43,260 bases of DNA from Actinomadura sp. BRA 177 (lineage in GTDB: Bacteria; Actinomycetota; Actinomycetes; Streptosporangiales; Streptosporangiaceae). Shown here in pieces: positions 6,838 to 14,506 of this stretch. The stretch is from assembly GCF_013372625.1 (NCBI RefSeq), contig NZ_JABXFD010000698.1, positions 1 to 43,260 of the forward strand, given 5' to 3'. The translations under genes were made by a program, and so were the position numbers. How positions within the stretch are numbered: position 1 is the first letter of the stretch; every line of letters starts with the position of its first letter. The notes below the pieces were generated by a model that saw only the letters and a program-made list of their open reading frames with translations, did no database searches and had not been told where the DNA came from.

Positions 6838-8624
6838 CAGGTTCGTCCACGTCCGGCAGCGGCGAGTCCCCGCTCGATCTCATCCTGGACCGGCTCCAGG
6901 GGCAGGGGACGCCCGCCCGTCGAATCTGGCTTCCGCCGCTGAACGAGCCGTCCACGCTGGGTCAGCTGCTGCCTCCGCTCCAGCGGACGCCCGACCGGGG
7001 CCTCAACCTAGCCAAAAGGCACCGGTACGCCGGTCTCCACCCCATCGTCGGGATCATTGACCGGCCCAAATTGCAAGCCTTCGATGCACTGTCGTTCAGC
7101 CCGACCACCGGGCACCTGGCCATCGTCGGCGGGCCGCGCTCCGGGAAGTCGACCCTGGCCGCAAGCCTCATCGGATCGATCGCGCTCGCGCATACGCCTG
7201 CGGAGACCCAATTCTACTGCCTGGACTTCGGCGGGAGCGCGCTCAGCGCTCTTGCCGAACTGCCCCATGTGGGGTCCGTCGCGTCCCGGCTGCAACCGGA
7301 ACGAGTGCACCGCACGATCGCCGAACTCGTCGCGCTCATCGAGTCGCGACGCCGCAAATTCGCCGACGAGGGAATCACGACTGCGGCGTCCTGGATGGAG
7401 CATGTCAGGACGAATGATCTGGCCGCCGACGCGTACGGCGACGTATTCCTCGTGATCGACCACTGGGGGGCACTCCGGGACGTCGACGAGGGACTGGAGG
7501 ACATGGTCGTCGATCTCGCAGGCGCCGGATTCATGGCCGACCTTCACCTGGTCGTCACGGCCGGGTCCTGGTCGGAGATCCGGCCCGAGATCAGAGAACT
7601 GTTCCAGAACCGCCTCGAACTGCGGCTGCCGGACGCTTCTGAATCCCAGCTCGACCCCAAGGCGGCGGCGCTCGTGCCGGAGGGACGTCCGGGACGAGGA
7701 ATCACGCCCGACGGATCGCAGTTCCTCTCCGCACTGCCCCGAATCGACGGCACCACCTCTGCGGACGATCTGGCACAGGGCATCCGATCCATGGTCCAAG
7801 CAGTGAAGGAGGCGTGGCACGGACCGCCCGCACCGCCGGTTCGGATGCTTCCCGAACTACTCCCGTTCGACACCCTCCCCACCGAGCCGGAACGCGGTAT
7901 CCCCATCGGTATAGAGGAGGAGGCACTCTCGCCGGTCGTCCTGGACTTCGCCGGAGATCCGCATTTCGTGGTCTTCGGCGACAGCGAATGCGGAAAGTCC
8001 AACCTGCTGCAGGTACTGATTCATGGAATCAAGACCCGGCACACGCCGCAGGAAGCCCGCATCATCCTCGTGGACTACCGCCGCTCGCTGCTGGACTCGG
8101 CCGATCCCGAGCACATCCTCGGCTATGCGGCCTCCCCGGCGGCGGCGACCGGGCTGATCAAGGACATATACGGGGCGATGGAGAAGCGCCTCCCCTCGTC
8201 ACCCGAGCTGACTCCGGAGCAGCTCCGCGACCGGTCGTGGTGGTCAGGTCCAGACCTCTATCTCATCGTGGACGATTACGACCTCGTCGCCACACCGTCG
8301 GGGAACGCGCTGGCACCTCTCGTCGAACTGCTGCCACAGGCCCGCGACATCGGCTTTCACCTGATCCTGGCCCGCTCGATGGCGGGAGCGGGGCGGGCGA
8401 TCCTCGATCCCATGATCATGAGGCTCCAGGAGATGGCGTCCCCCGCGCTGGTCATGTCCGGGCCGAAAGAGGAGGGAAGGCTTTTCGGTCTCGAACCGCG
8501 GCGGCTCCCACGGGGCCGTGGACAGCTCGTCCATCGGAGCGTGGGACGAAGACTCGTCCAGACGGCGCTGTTCCAGCCACCTCCACGGCCAGGAGATGCC
8601 CAGGTCACCTCGTCGCAGGCATGA
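6834..8624 (+). CDS. EccC-like protein with tandem FtsK/SpoIIIE ATPase domains (EccCb half)
   Basis: A 596-residue cytoplasmic protein. The first ATPase domain has Walker A GGPRSGKS (99-106), YCLDFGGSALSAL (128-140) and FLVIDHW instead of a DE Walker B. The second has Walker A GDSECGKS (382-389), ILVDYRRSLLD and YLIVDDYD (Asp480-Asp481). These correspond to the second and third ATPase domains of EccC, which usually lack full catalytic residues and bind cargo signals. With the preceding protein it rebuilds a split, four-ATPase EccC-like machine in the order degenerate, active, degenerate, C-terminal type. It starts at GTG 6834, overlapping the upstream stop (GTGA). Partner and cargo are unknown. 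Confidence 0.88.
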   Translation: MTGSSTSGSGESPLDLILDRLQGQGTPARRIWLPPLNEPSTLGQLLPPLQRTPDRGLNLAKRHRYAGLHPIVGIIDRPKLQAFDALSFSPTTGHLAIVGGPRSGKSTLAASLIGSIALAHTPAETQFYCLDFGGSALSALAELPHVGSVASRLQPERVHRTIAELVALIESRRRKFADEGITTAASWMEHVRTNDLAADAYGDVFLVIDHWGALRDVDEGLEDMVVDLAGAGFMADLHLVVTAGSWSEIRPEIRELFQNRLELRLPDASESQLDPKAAALVPEGRPGRGITPDGSQFLSALPRIDGTTSADDLAQGIRSMVQAVKEAWHGPPAPPVRMLPELLPFDTLPTEPERGIPIGIEEEALSPVVLDFAGDPHFVVFGDSECGKSNLLQVLIHGIKTRHTPQEARIILVDYRRSLLDSADPEHILGYAASPAAATGLIKDIYGAMEKRLPSSPELTPEQLRDRSWWSGPDLYLIVDDYDLVATPSGNALAPLVELLPQARDIGFHLILARSMAGAGRAILDPMIMRLQEMASPALVMSGPKEEGRLFGLEPRRLPRGRGQLVHRSVGRRLVQTALFQPPPRPGDAQVTSSQA

Positions 8625-8671
8625 CCGCGGCCGGGTACTCCTCGGCCTGGCCCGGGTACTCTGGCATTTCT

Positions 8672-9541
8672 TCAGAGTGGCCTCTCCACTCGGGGGTGAG
8701 CGGGCGCCGGTGCCTCGGGGCTCGGGCTGGTGAACGGAGTGCGGGCGCCGGGGACGCCGGTCTCGGTGCGGCCGCCGGCCTCGTAGCGGAAGGCGAACGG
8801 GATGCCGGCGGCGGCCAGCGGGCGGGGCCGGTCCATGAGGTGGAAGTGCAGGTGCGGCTCGGAGGTGTTGCCGGAGTTGCCGACCTCGCCGAGCACGTCG
8901 CCCGCCCGGACGCGGTCGCCCTTCGCCACGCGGACGGAGCCGCGGCGCAGGTGCGCGAAGACCGCGTACACGCCGTCGCCCAGGTCAAGGGTGACGGAGT
9001 TGCCGACGACGAACCGTCCACCCGACAGGGTCAGCAGCGAGAGGAACTGCCGGAAGACCATGCCCTCGACCAGCAGGTAGAGGAAGCCCGGCAAGGAGTT
9101 GCGGCTCCAGTGGTCGCGCTGCCATCCGCTGGCCTGGACGACGACGCCGTCTGCGGGCGCCAGGACGTCCTGCCCGAAGGCAGGGAACGTCGCGGGACGT
9201 GCCGCGAGCGGCCACCGGCGGAGCGGGTTCCACGCCGGCGTCCCATCGGGAACGTGGACGAGGTCGATCGCATACGTCTGCCCCAGCTCGTGCGTCCCGT
9301 GGCTGGGGACCTTGTCGGCAGGGCTGTTGACCGGCACCCAGCGTCCCCGGACCGGGCTGCGCACCACGACCGGCCGCCGGTCCGCACCGCCGCTGGACAC
9401 GAAGAACAGCACGATCCCGCCGACGATCAGTACGACTCCCACCCAGAAGAGCGCGCCGACGCCGTGCAGTTGTTCGGTGAGGCACAGCAGTATCCCGAGC
9501 AGGAGGAGCACCGTCCTGAAGCGGGCGATCGTCCTGAGCAT
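8672..9541 (-). CDS. Membrane-anchored M23-family metallopeptidase
   Basis: A 289-residue protein with two N-terminal hydrophobic segments (about 10-25 and 28-49). A LytM/M23 domain follows, with zinc-ligand pattern HELGQTYAID (His84, Asp93), AHL (His197) and PHLHFH (His230/His232). M23 enzymes cleave peptidoglycan peptide bridges, acting outside the membrane. A hydrophobic insertion lies at about 150-172 inside the domain, and the C-terminus is Pro/Ala-rich. ATG follows GGAGGG. The gene begins 19 bases after an ArsR-type regulator on the same strand, so the pair is an operon and probably shares the palindrome at 10073-10086. It converges on the EccC-like gene with 47 bases between. Confidence 0.86.
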   Translation of the reverse strand: MLRTIARFRTVLLLLGILLCLTEQLHGVGALFWVGVVLIVGGIVLFFVSSGGADRRPVVVRSPVRGRWVPVNSPADKVPSHGTHELGQTYAIDLVHVPDGTPAWNPLRRWPLAARPATFPAFGQDVLAPADGVVVQASGWQRDHWSRNSLPGFLYLLVEGMVFRQFLSLLTLSGGRFVVGNSVTLDLGDGVYAVFAHLRRGSVRVAKGDRVRAGDVLGEVGNSGNTSEPHLHFHLMDRPRPLAAAGIPFAFRYEAGGRTETGVPGARTPFTSPSPEAPAPAHPRVERPL

Positions 9542-9560
9542 GTTCCCTCCGATCGGTGTG

Positions 9561-10061
9561 TCAGCGGCGGGCCGCCGCGAGCACGGTGAGTACTGGCACC
9601 ACCCGTTCGCCCGGGACGCTGTACTGCCCGCGCGCGGTGGTGCGCAACCAGCCGGCCGCGACCAGCTGGCGCAGGTGGTGGTAGAGCTGGCCGGTCGTGC
9701 CGAGGCGCTCGTGTGCGGCCAGCTCGGCGGTGGTGCGGGCGCCCTGGAGGATCTCGCGGAGCAGCAGCAGCCGGACGGGATGCGCGAGCGCGCTCAGCGT
9801 CTCGGCGGCCTGCGACCAGTCGTCCGCCAGCAGGTCGTCCACCAGATGGCCCTGCTGCCACTCGTAGTGCTCGCCGGCCGGCAGCGTCACCGAGCCGGTG
9901 AACAGCACCGCGCCGGGGTCGGCGGCGCGGTCCTTCAGGCCGTGCAGGGCCCAGAAGGTGTCGTCCGCGTCCGGCTCGGCGACCACGGGTCGCGGCCCTT
10001 CGAGCCGGTCCAGCCGCTCCTCCAGGCGCGCGACGCGATCCGCCAGGTTCTCCTCAGCCAC
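9561..10061 (-). CDS. ArsR-family winged-helix transcriptional regulator
   Basis: A 166-residue protein. The C-terminal half (about 85-160) is a typical ArsR winged helix: LSALAHPVRLLLLREIL, then the recognition region TTAELAAHERLGTTGQLYHH and a wing. The N-terminal 80 residues contain a coiled-coil-like start (VARLEERLDRLE) and a possible ligand domain. No metal-binding Cys cluster is seen, so it is unlikely to be a metal sensor. Start is GTG with GGAG close upstream. A perfect 14-bp palindrome sits 11 bases upstream of the start, so autoregulation, together with the downstream peptidase gene, is likely (inference). Confidence 0.87.
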   Translation of the reverse strand: MAEENLADRVARLEERLDRLEGPRPVVAEPDADDTFWALHGLKDRAADPGAVLFTGSVTLPAGEHYEWQQGHLVDDLLADDWSQAAETLSALAHPVRLLLLREILQGARTTAELAAHERLGTTGQLYHHLRQLVAAGWLRTTARGQYSVPGERVVPVLTVLAAARR

Positions 10062-10072
10062 GACTCCAATAC

Positions 10073-10086
10073 TACGTAATTACGTA
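10073..10086. promoter_or_regulatory. Perfect palindrome, probable ArsR-type operator
   Basis: TACGTAATTACGTA is a perfect 14-bp inverted repeat in an AT-rich spot directly upstream of the ArsR-type gene. Its position and symmetry suit a dimeric winged-helix repressor. It also lies just after the end of the upstream galactanase gene. Confidence 0.72.
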
Positions 10087-10097
10087 AATCCTTCAAG

Positions 10098-11588
10098 TCA
10101 GCTGGTGGGAGCGGTGAAGTTCTGGGACGGCAGGGCCCGCCCCGCGAAGTCGAAGAGCGTGAGGTTGTCGTTGGGCGTGCCCTCGCCAGGCGCCCACCCG
10201 ACCCCGGGAATCCACTCGGGCTGCCAGTAGAAGACGCCCGCACCGCGCCCGTCCGGGACGGCGGCGACGATGGACAGCAGGTCGGAGAGGAAGGCGCGCT
10301 GCCCGTCCGGATCGGCGGGGTAACCGGGGACGAGCTGCGACTCCTGCCACAGGAAGTTGCCGAGATCGTCGCCGTTGTCGAGCGTCCAGCCGTACTGGGT
10401 CTCGACGACCGCGACGTCCCGCCGGTAGCGGGCCGCGAGGTCGTTCATGTTGGCGCGCAGGTCGGACAGGGTGCCGTGCCAGAACGGGTAGTAGGAGAGC
10501 CCGATGACGTCGAACGGGACGCGCTGGGCGACGATGTGGTCGTAGAACGTCCGGCTCCAGGCGTTGTCGCCGCCCTGGTCGAAGTGGACGACGAGCCGCG
10601 GGGTCGGGCCTGCGGCGTCGCGCGCTCCGGCGGCGGCCGCGCGCAACAGGGTGCCGAGGGCGTCCCAGCCGGTGCCCGCTGACCAGTCGATCTGCCCGGT
10701 CGGCCAGAGCATTCCGTTGCGGATCTCGTTGCCGAGTTGGAGCATGTCCGCTGGCGTCCCCTGGGCGCGCAGCCGGTTCAGGACGTCGCGGGTGTAGGTG
10801 CGGACGGTGTTGGCGAGGGTCGGAAGGTCCTGGTCGGCCCACGCTTCGGGGACGGGCTGCTTCTGCGGGTCCGCCCAGAAGTCGCTGTAGTGCGGGTCGA
10901 GGAGCAGTTTCATCCCGGCCGCCTTGGCGCGGCGCGCCATGGTGAGGACGGATTCCAGGTCGCTGTACCCGGCGGGCGGGTTCACCCAGAGCCGGAGGCG
11001 CACGTAGTTCGCGCCGTGGGCCGCGAGGATCCGCTCCGGCGGCGCCGCCCGGCCGTGGTCGGTGTAACGGGCACCGGCCGTCTTCTCCTGGACGGCGAAC
11101 GACAGGTCATGGCCGATGATCATGCGCGGGCCATGTCCCATGGTGCGCAATTCGCCGACGCAGGGCGTGCCGCCGTCCTCGCCGGTCACCGAGAGCCGCA
11201 CCCATCGGGCATGGGTGCGCGCGGGCAGCCAGGACGTCGCTCCCGCCCCGACCTCCGCCCGCCGCACGACCCGGAAACGGCCGGGAGCGGTCGCCGTGGC
11301 GATCACGACCTTCGCCGAGACGGCGCCGAGCAGGGTGACGCCGAAGCCGGTCAGCCGGCGGGGACGTGTGAGGTCGACGGTGAGCGTCCCCGACGGAGTC
11401 GCCGGGCACCAGGTCGTGGAGGCGTTCCCGTCGACGGCGGCCGGGGCAGTTTGCCCGTCGGCGGTGGCCGTTCCGGAAAGGGCAAGGTTCACTTCGGGCA
11501 CGCGCGGCGCATCGGCATGGCCGGCCGTCGCCAGGACGGCGATGCCGAAGGCCGCGAGCACCGCGCCGGTCATTGCGCGACGTATCAC
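10098..11588 (-). CDS. Secreted endo-beta-1,4-galactanase (GH53) with N-terminal discoidin-like domain
   Basis: A 496-residue enzyme predicted to cleave beta-1,4-galactan side chains of pectin. Signal peptide is about 1-26. Residues about 33-150 form a beta-sandwich of the F5/8 type C (CBM32-like) kind (LALSGTATADGQ, AVDGN, TTW, VDLTRPRRLTGFGV). The GH53 barrel occupies about 155-495 and starts IIGHDLSF. Catalytic residues are visible as LQLGNEIRNG (Glu288, acid/base) and VVETQYGW (Glu396, nucleophile), with NYVRLRLW and LDPHYSDFWADP also typical. The start could be GTG 11588, which would give a nearly leaderless mRNA, or ATG 11573. Confidence 0.92.
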   Translation of the reverse strand: MIRRAMTGAVLAAFGIAVLATAGHADAPRVPEVNLALSGTATADGQTAPAAVDGNASTTWCPATPSGTLTVDLTRPRRLTGFGVTLLGAVSAKVVIATATAPGRFRVVRRAEVGAGATSWLPARTHARWVRLSVTGEDGGTPCVGELRTMGHGPRMIIGHDLSFAVQEKTAGARYTDHGRAAPPERILAAHGANYVRLRLWVNPPAGYSDLESVLTMARRAKAAGMKLLLDPHYSDFWADPQKQPVPEAWADQDLPTLANTVRTYTRDVLNRLRAQGTPADMLQLGNEIRNGMLWPTGQIDWSAGTGWDALGTLLRAAAAGARDAAGPTPRLVVHFDQGGDNAWSRTFYDHIVAQRVPFDVIGLSYYPFWHGTLSDLRANMNDLAARYRRDVAVVETQYGWTLDNGDDLGNFLWQESQLVPGYPADPDGQRAFLSDLLSIVAAVPDGRGAGVFYWQPEWIPGVGWAPGEGTPNDNLTLFDFAGRALPSQNFTAPTS

Positions 11589-11593
11589 GCCCT

Positions 11594-11622
11594 CACAATG
11601 AACGCTTGATCAAATCTGTCAA
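11594..11622 (-). promoter_or_regulatory. Candidate promoter and small operator before the GH53 gene
   Basis: On the minus strand TTGACA (11622-11617) is followed after 16 bases by CATTGT (11600-11595), which would start RNA at or next to the GTG codon. The palindrome TTGATCAA (11606-11613) lies between the two boxes. The -35 overlaps the end of the patatin gene. The -10 match is weak. Confidence 0.38.
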
Positions 11623-12599
11623 TGGGCTGCCGGGACGTGGCGGTATTTCGCCAGGTAGTCGCCGTAGTCCCAGTGGTCGAGGAAGCGGGCGGCGGCCTCT
11701 CGTCCGGCGGTGTAGAGGCGATCGCGGGTCTGCGCGTCCAGGTCGAAGTCGGTCGCGAGGACGCCGCCGGCGCGGGCGAACATCGTGCGGGCCACGATGG
11801 ACGGCTCGTCCATCTGCACCCGGTCGTGCGCCTCCGCCATCGTGGAGACGAGCGCCCGCCCGTAGTCGATGGGGCCGCGGACGCCGCGCCATTGGCGGAA
11901 AAGGCCGGGCTGGGGACGCGCGGACAGTTTCACGCCGAACGTCGGCCAGCGGGGCTCGCGGTCTTCGCGGTCGAAGATGGTGATCGGGTAGTTGGACAGC
12001 ATTCCGCCGTCCACCTGCACGCATTTGCGGCCGTCGTCGCGGCAGATGCGGCACGGGCGGAAGAACACGGGAATGGACGCGGAGGCGCGCACGGCGTCCG
12101 CGACCGACTGCTCGTCGGCGTCGAGGCCGTAGCGCTCGTACTCCCACGGCAGGCACACCATGCGCCCGCTGCTGACGTCCGAGACGACGACCACGAGTTT
12201 GTAGGCGTGCTCGGGCGGCAGCGCGGAGCCGGGGTCGTGCAGCTTGAGCTGGCCGAACGTCTCGACGCCGCAGTCCTTGAGCCGCGCGGCGATCCAGCGG
12301 TGCAGCGTGTCGCCCTTGTGCATGCCGAGGGTGGCGAGGAGGGAGATGCCGCGGACGACGGCGAACCGGGACCCGTCCTGGAACGAGCGGTAATCGACTT
12401 CGCGCATGACGCGGACCATGTCCGGGACGGGCATTCCGGCGGCCAGCATCGATCCGACGATCGCGCCGGCGGACGTTCCCGCGATGCGCGCGGGAGCGCC
12501 GAATCGGTATCCGCGCTCCTCCATTTCGGCGATCGCGCCGACAAGCGCGATGCCCTTTACTCCGCCGCCTTCCAGGACGAGGTCCGCGCAGGCGTTCAT
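11619..12599 (-). CDS. Patatin-like phospholipase/lipid acyl hydrolase
   Basis: A 326-residue cytoplasmic protein. Patatin hallmarks are complete: oxyanion loop GGGVKG (11-16), nucleophile elbow GTSAG (41-45, Ser43) and the dyad Asp in VDGGMLSNYP (Asp197). There is a Cys-rich patch CRICRDDGRKC at about 183-193. The family hydrolyses acyl esters of membrane lipids; some bacterial patatins are defence effectors, but nothing next to this one proves that. ATG 12599 is chosen because GGAAGGA lies seven bases upstream and because the N-terminus then matches the family. Its end is 30 bases from the GH53 start on the same strand. Confidence 0.88.
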   Translation of the reverse strand: MNACADLVLEGGGVKGIALVGAIAEMEERGYRFGAPARIAGTSAGAIVGSMLAAGMPVPDMVRVMREVDYRSFQDGSRFAVVRGISLLATLGMHKGDTLHRWIAARLKDCGVETFGQLKLHDPGSALPPEHAYKLVVVVSDVSSGRMVCLPWEYERYGLDADEQSVADAVRASASIPVFFRPCRICRDDGRKCVQVDGGMLSNYPITIFDREDREPRWPTFGVKLSARPQPGLFRQWRGVRGPIDYGRALVSTMAEAHDRVQMDEPSIVARTMFARAGGVLATDFDLDAQTRDRLYTAGREAAARFLDHWDYGDYLAKYRHVPAAH

Positions 12600-12720
12600 G
12601 GTCTTATCCTTCCGCCGCCGAAGGCGCGGTGCTATTCGGCAGAGGAACGAGAAGACCCCCGGATAGATGTTCCGCTTGCCTACTCGGTAGATGCCCACCC
12701 GGGCATTCTTTTATTGCGGA

Positions 12721-13362
12721 TCAGCCGCCGGAAAAAGGATTTCCGTACGTCTCGGCGAAGACGATCTCATCGATCGGGCGGCGGTTCAGCCGGGCGGGGA
12801 AGCCGCGGGCGGGGTAGCCGACCGCGATGTGGGCGGCGGTGATGACGCCGTCCGGGATGCCGAGCAGCTCCTTGACCTGCGGTTCGGCGTGGACGAGCAG
12901 GGTGGTCAGCGCGGTTGCGACCCCCTGGTCGCGCAGCGCGAGGCAGAAGTTCTGCGCGGTCGGGTAGATGGAGCCGCCGCCGACGACGCTGAAGCGGCCG
13001 AGGTCCAGGTCGGTGGGGTGCAGGCCGTCCAGCTCGGCGCACAGGACGGCGATGGCCGGCACCTCGTGCAGGTGCTCGGCGAAATGGTCGGCGTCGGTGA
13101 CGGCCTTCGGTAGCGCACCGACGCCGATCTCGCCGGCCCCGATGCCGGCCAGGTACGCCTTCCACGGCCCGAGGTACCACTCGGCGAGCCGCCGCTTGCG
13201 GTCGCCGTCGCGGACGACGACCCAGCGGACGGGCTGCCGGTTGCCGCCCTGCGGGGCGAACCGGGCGGCCTCGAACGCCCGGGTGAGCACCTCGTCCGGC
13301 ACCGGGTCGTCGCGGAAGTAGCGGCACGTACCCGTTGTCCTCATGGCCGCAATGACGTCCAT
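12721..13362 (-). CDS. Nitroreductase-family oxidoreductase
   Basis: A 213-residue flavin (FMN) oxidoreductase. Family features seen are the N-terminal RTTGTCRYF and the FAPQGGNRQPVRWVVVRD block (FMN binding), the central SIYPTAQNFCLALRDQGVAT helix, and the C-terminal IAVGYPARGFPARLNRRP block. These NAD(P)H-dependent enzymes reduce nitro groups or related electron-poor substrates; the true substrate is unknown. ATG 13362 follows GGAGGG. The gene starts 22 bases after the methyltransferase stop on the same strand, so co-transcription is likely. The patatin gene begins 121 bases further on; no clear terminator was seen between them. Confidence 0.88.
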   Translation of the reverse strand: MDVIAAMRTTGTCRYFRDDPVPDEVLTRAFEAARFAPQGGNRQPVRWVVVRDGDRKRRLAEWYLGPWKAYLAGIGAGEIGVGALPKAVTDADHFAEHLHEVPAIAVLCAELDGLHPTDLDLGRFSVVGGGSIYPTAQNFCLALRDQGVATALTTLLVHAEPQVKELLGIPDGVITAAHIAVGYPARGFPARLNRRPIDEIVFAETYGNPFSGG

Positions 13363-13384
13363 ATGACCCTCCAAGGGTGGATGG

Positions 13385-14188
13385 TCATAGTTTGCGGCCG
13401 ACTGCGCCGTACATCCAGATCAGTGGGAGGTCGGGGGTGACCGGGCCGTCCGGGCGCCACAGCGGGGTCTGCACGATGCCGGGCTCCAGCAGCTCGAAGC
13501 CGGCGAAGGCGCGCTCGATCTCGGCCTTGCGGCGCGCCACCGCGGGGGCCTTGGCGCGGTGGTAGGTGCTGGCGACCTGGCCGACCTGCCCGGCGCGGAA
13601 GTCCTGCGTCGGATGGGAGACGACCAGGTGCCCGCCGCGCGGCATGGCGTCCCGCAGCGGGGCGACGACGTCCTGCGGCTCCCGGTCGGGGACGAACTGG
13701 AGCACCGACACCAGCAGCACCGCGAGCGGCCGCGCGAAGTCGATCAGCGACCGGACCTGGTCGTCGGCGAGGAGGCGCTCGGGGTCGCGGACGTCGGCCT
13801 GCACCACCGCCATCCGGCCGAGCGGGTGGGTGCTGAGCAGGGCCCGCGCGTGCACCAGGACGGTCGGGTCGTTGTCCACATAGACGACGCGGCATTCGGG
13901 CGCGATCTCCTGCGCGACCTGGTGGACGTTCTCCCGGGTGGGCAGCCCGGCGCCGATGTCGATGAACTGCCGGACGCCGGAGTCCGCCAGGTGGCGGACG
14001 GCGCGGCGCAGGAACGCGCGGTTCTCCCGGGCGATGGCCCGCAGTTCGGGCGCCGCACCGAGCGCCGCCTCGGCGGCGACCCGGTCGGCCTGGTAATTGT
14101 CCCTGCCGCCCAGGTAGTAGTCGTACATCCGGGCCGGGTGCGCGGCGTCCGCCCGCGGGCCGTCGGTCGCCTTTTCGTCGCCCGTCAC
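13385..14188 (-). CDS. SAM-dependent methyltransferase of the actinobacterial DUF574 type
   Basis: A 267-residue protein of the S-adenosyl methyltransferase family once called DUF574 (Methyltransf_19), common in actinomycetes. Seen: HPARMYDYYLGGRDNYQADR near the N-terminus, the SAM-binding motif FIDIGAGLPTRENVHQVA, acidic VYVDNDPTVLVHARALL, and a Rossmann-type core. The substrate is unknown. The start is GTG 14188, preceded at eight bases by GAGAGG; longer frames upstream lack a ribosome site and do not resemble the family. It is divergent from the GH115 gene, with about 320 bases between them. Confidence 0.88.
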   Translation of the reverse strand: MTGDEKATDGPRADAAHPARMYDYYLGGRDNYQADRVAAEAALGAAPELRAIARENRAFLRRAVRHLADSGVRQFIDIGAGLPTRENVHQVAQEIAPECRVVYVDNDPTVLVHARALLSTHPLGRMAVVQADVRDPERLLADDQVRSLIDFARPLAVLLVSVLQFVPDREPQDVVAPLRDAMPRGGHLVVSHPTQDFRAGQVGQVASTYHRAKAPAVARRKAEIERAFAGFELLEPGIVQTPLWRPDGPVTPDLPLIWMYGAVGRKL

Positions 14189-14335
14189 CAGTTCGGCCTC
14201 TCTTCCGCGCGCGCACCGACCCCCACCGCGAAGAATTCGCGGCCGATCGAATGATCGTAATTCCGCGTCCCGGGGCGCGCAGCGCAAATGGCCCACAGCG
14301 GCCGGGGGGACGGCCAGCCGTGCCGGCGCGGCGGC

Positions 14336-14349
14336 TCGAAAGGTTTCGA
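14336..14349. promoter_or_regulatory. Xylan-operon operator 1 (TCGAAA-GG-TTTCGA)
   Basis: Perfect 6-bp arms around a 2-base centre. The same arms recur at 14464-14477. CGAAA/TTTCG inverted repeats are known upstream of Streptomyces xylanase genes, so a LacI/ROK-type xylan repressor is the likely partner (inference). It lies about 170 bases before the GH115 start, closer to the divergent methyltransferase gene. Confidence 0.75.
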
Positions 14350-14412
14350 AGGAACGATCACGGTGGTGGATCGTGCCACGACGGGCTGACCACTGAAAGT
14401 CCATGCAAGTAG

Positions 14413-14441
14413 TTGACGGTAGGGGCGCTTGGGGTTATTTT
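14413..14441 (+). promoter_or_regulatory. Candidate promoter of the GH115-GH10 operon
   Basis: TTGACG (14413-14418) and TATTTT (14436-14441) are separated by 17 bases, a good housekeeping-type promoter. The predicted start of transcription, near 14448, falls between the two TCGAAA-NN-TTTCGA elements and just upstream of the second, which fits repression by blocking or looping. Confidence 0.6.
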
Positions 14442-14463
14442 CCTGTCTACTCTCGAAAAGCTA

Positions 14464-14477
14464 TCGAAAAGTTTCGA
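14464..14477. promoter_or_regulatory. Xylan-operon operator 2 (TCGAAA-AG-TTTCGA)
   Basis: Perfect arms identical to those at 14336-14349, 128 bases apart centre to centre. A half-site TCGAAAAG also occurs at 14453-14460, directly repeating the left arm. It lies 30 bases upstream of the GH115 start codon, inside the expected mRNA leader. Confidence 0.8.
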
Positions 14478-14506
14478 GGCCGCTCCCCCCACTGAGGAGA
14501 CCGTCG

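Noticed and set aside
4264-8624. A type VII (ESX) secretion locus
   Set aside because: Only EccC-like ATPase domains are present. EccB, EccD, EccE, mycosin and WXG100 genes are missing, the membrane-spanning N-terminus of EccC is replaced by a caspase, and an EACC1-like gene precedes it.
11619-14188. Patatin, nitroreductase and methyltransferase as a CBASS-like defence operon
   Set aside because: Patatins can be CBASS effectors, but no cyclic-nucleotide synthase is nearby, and nitroreductase and DUF574 methyltransferase are not known partners.
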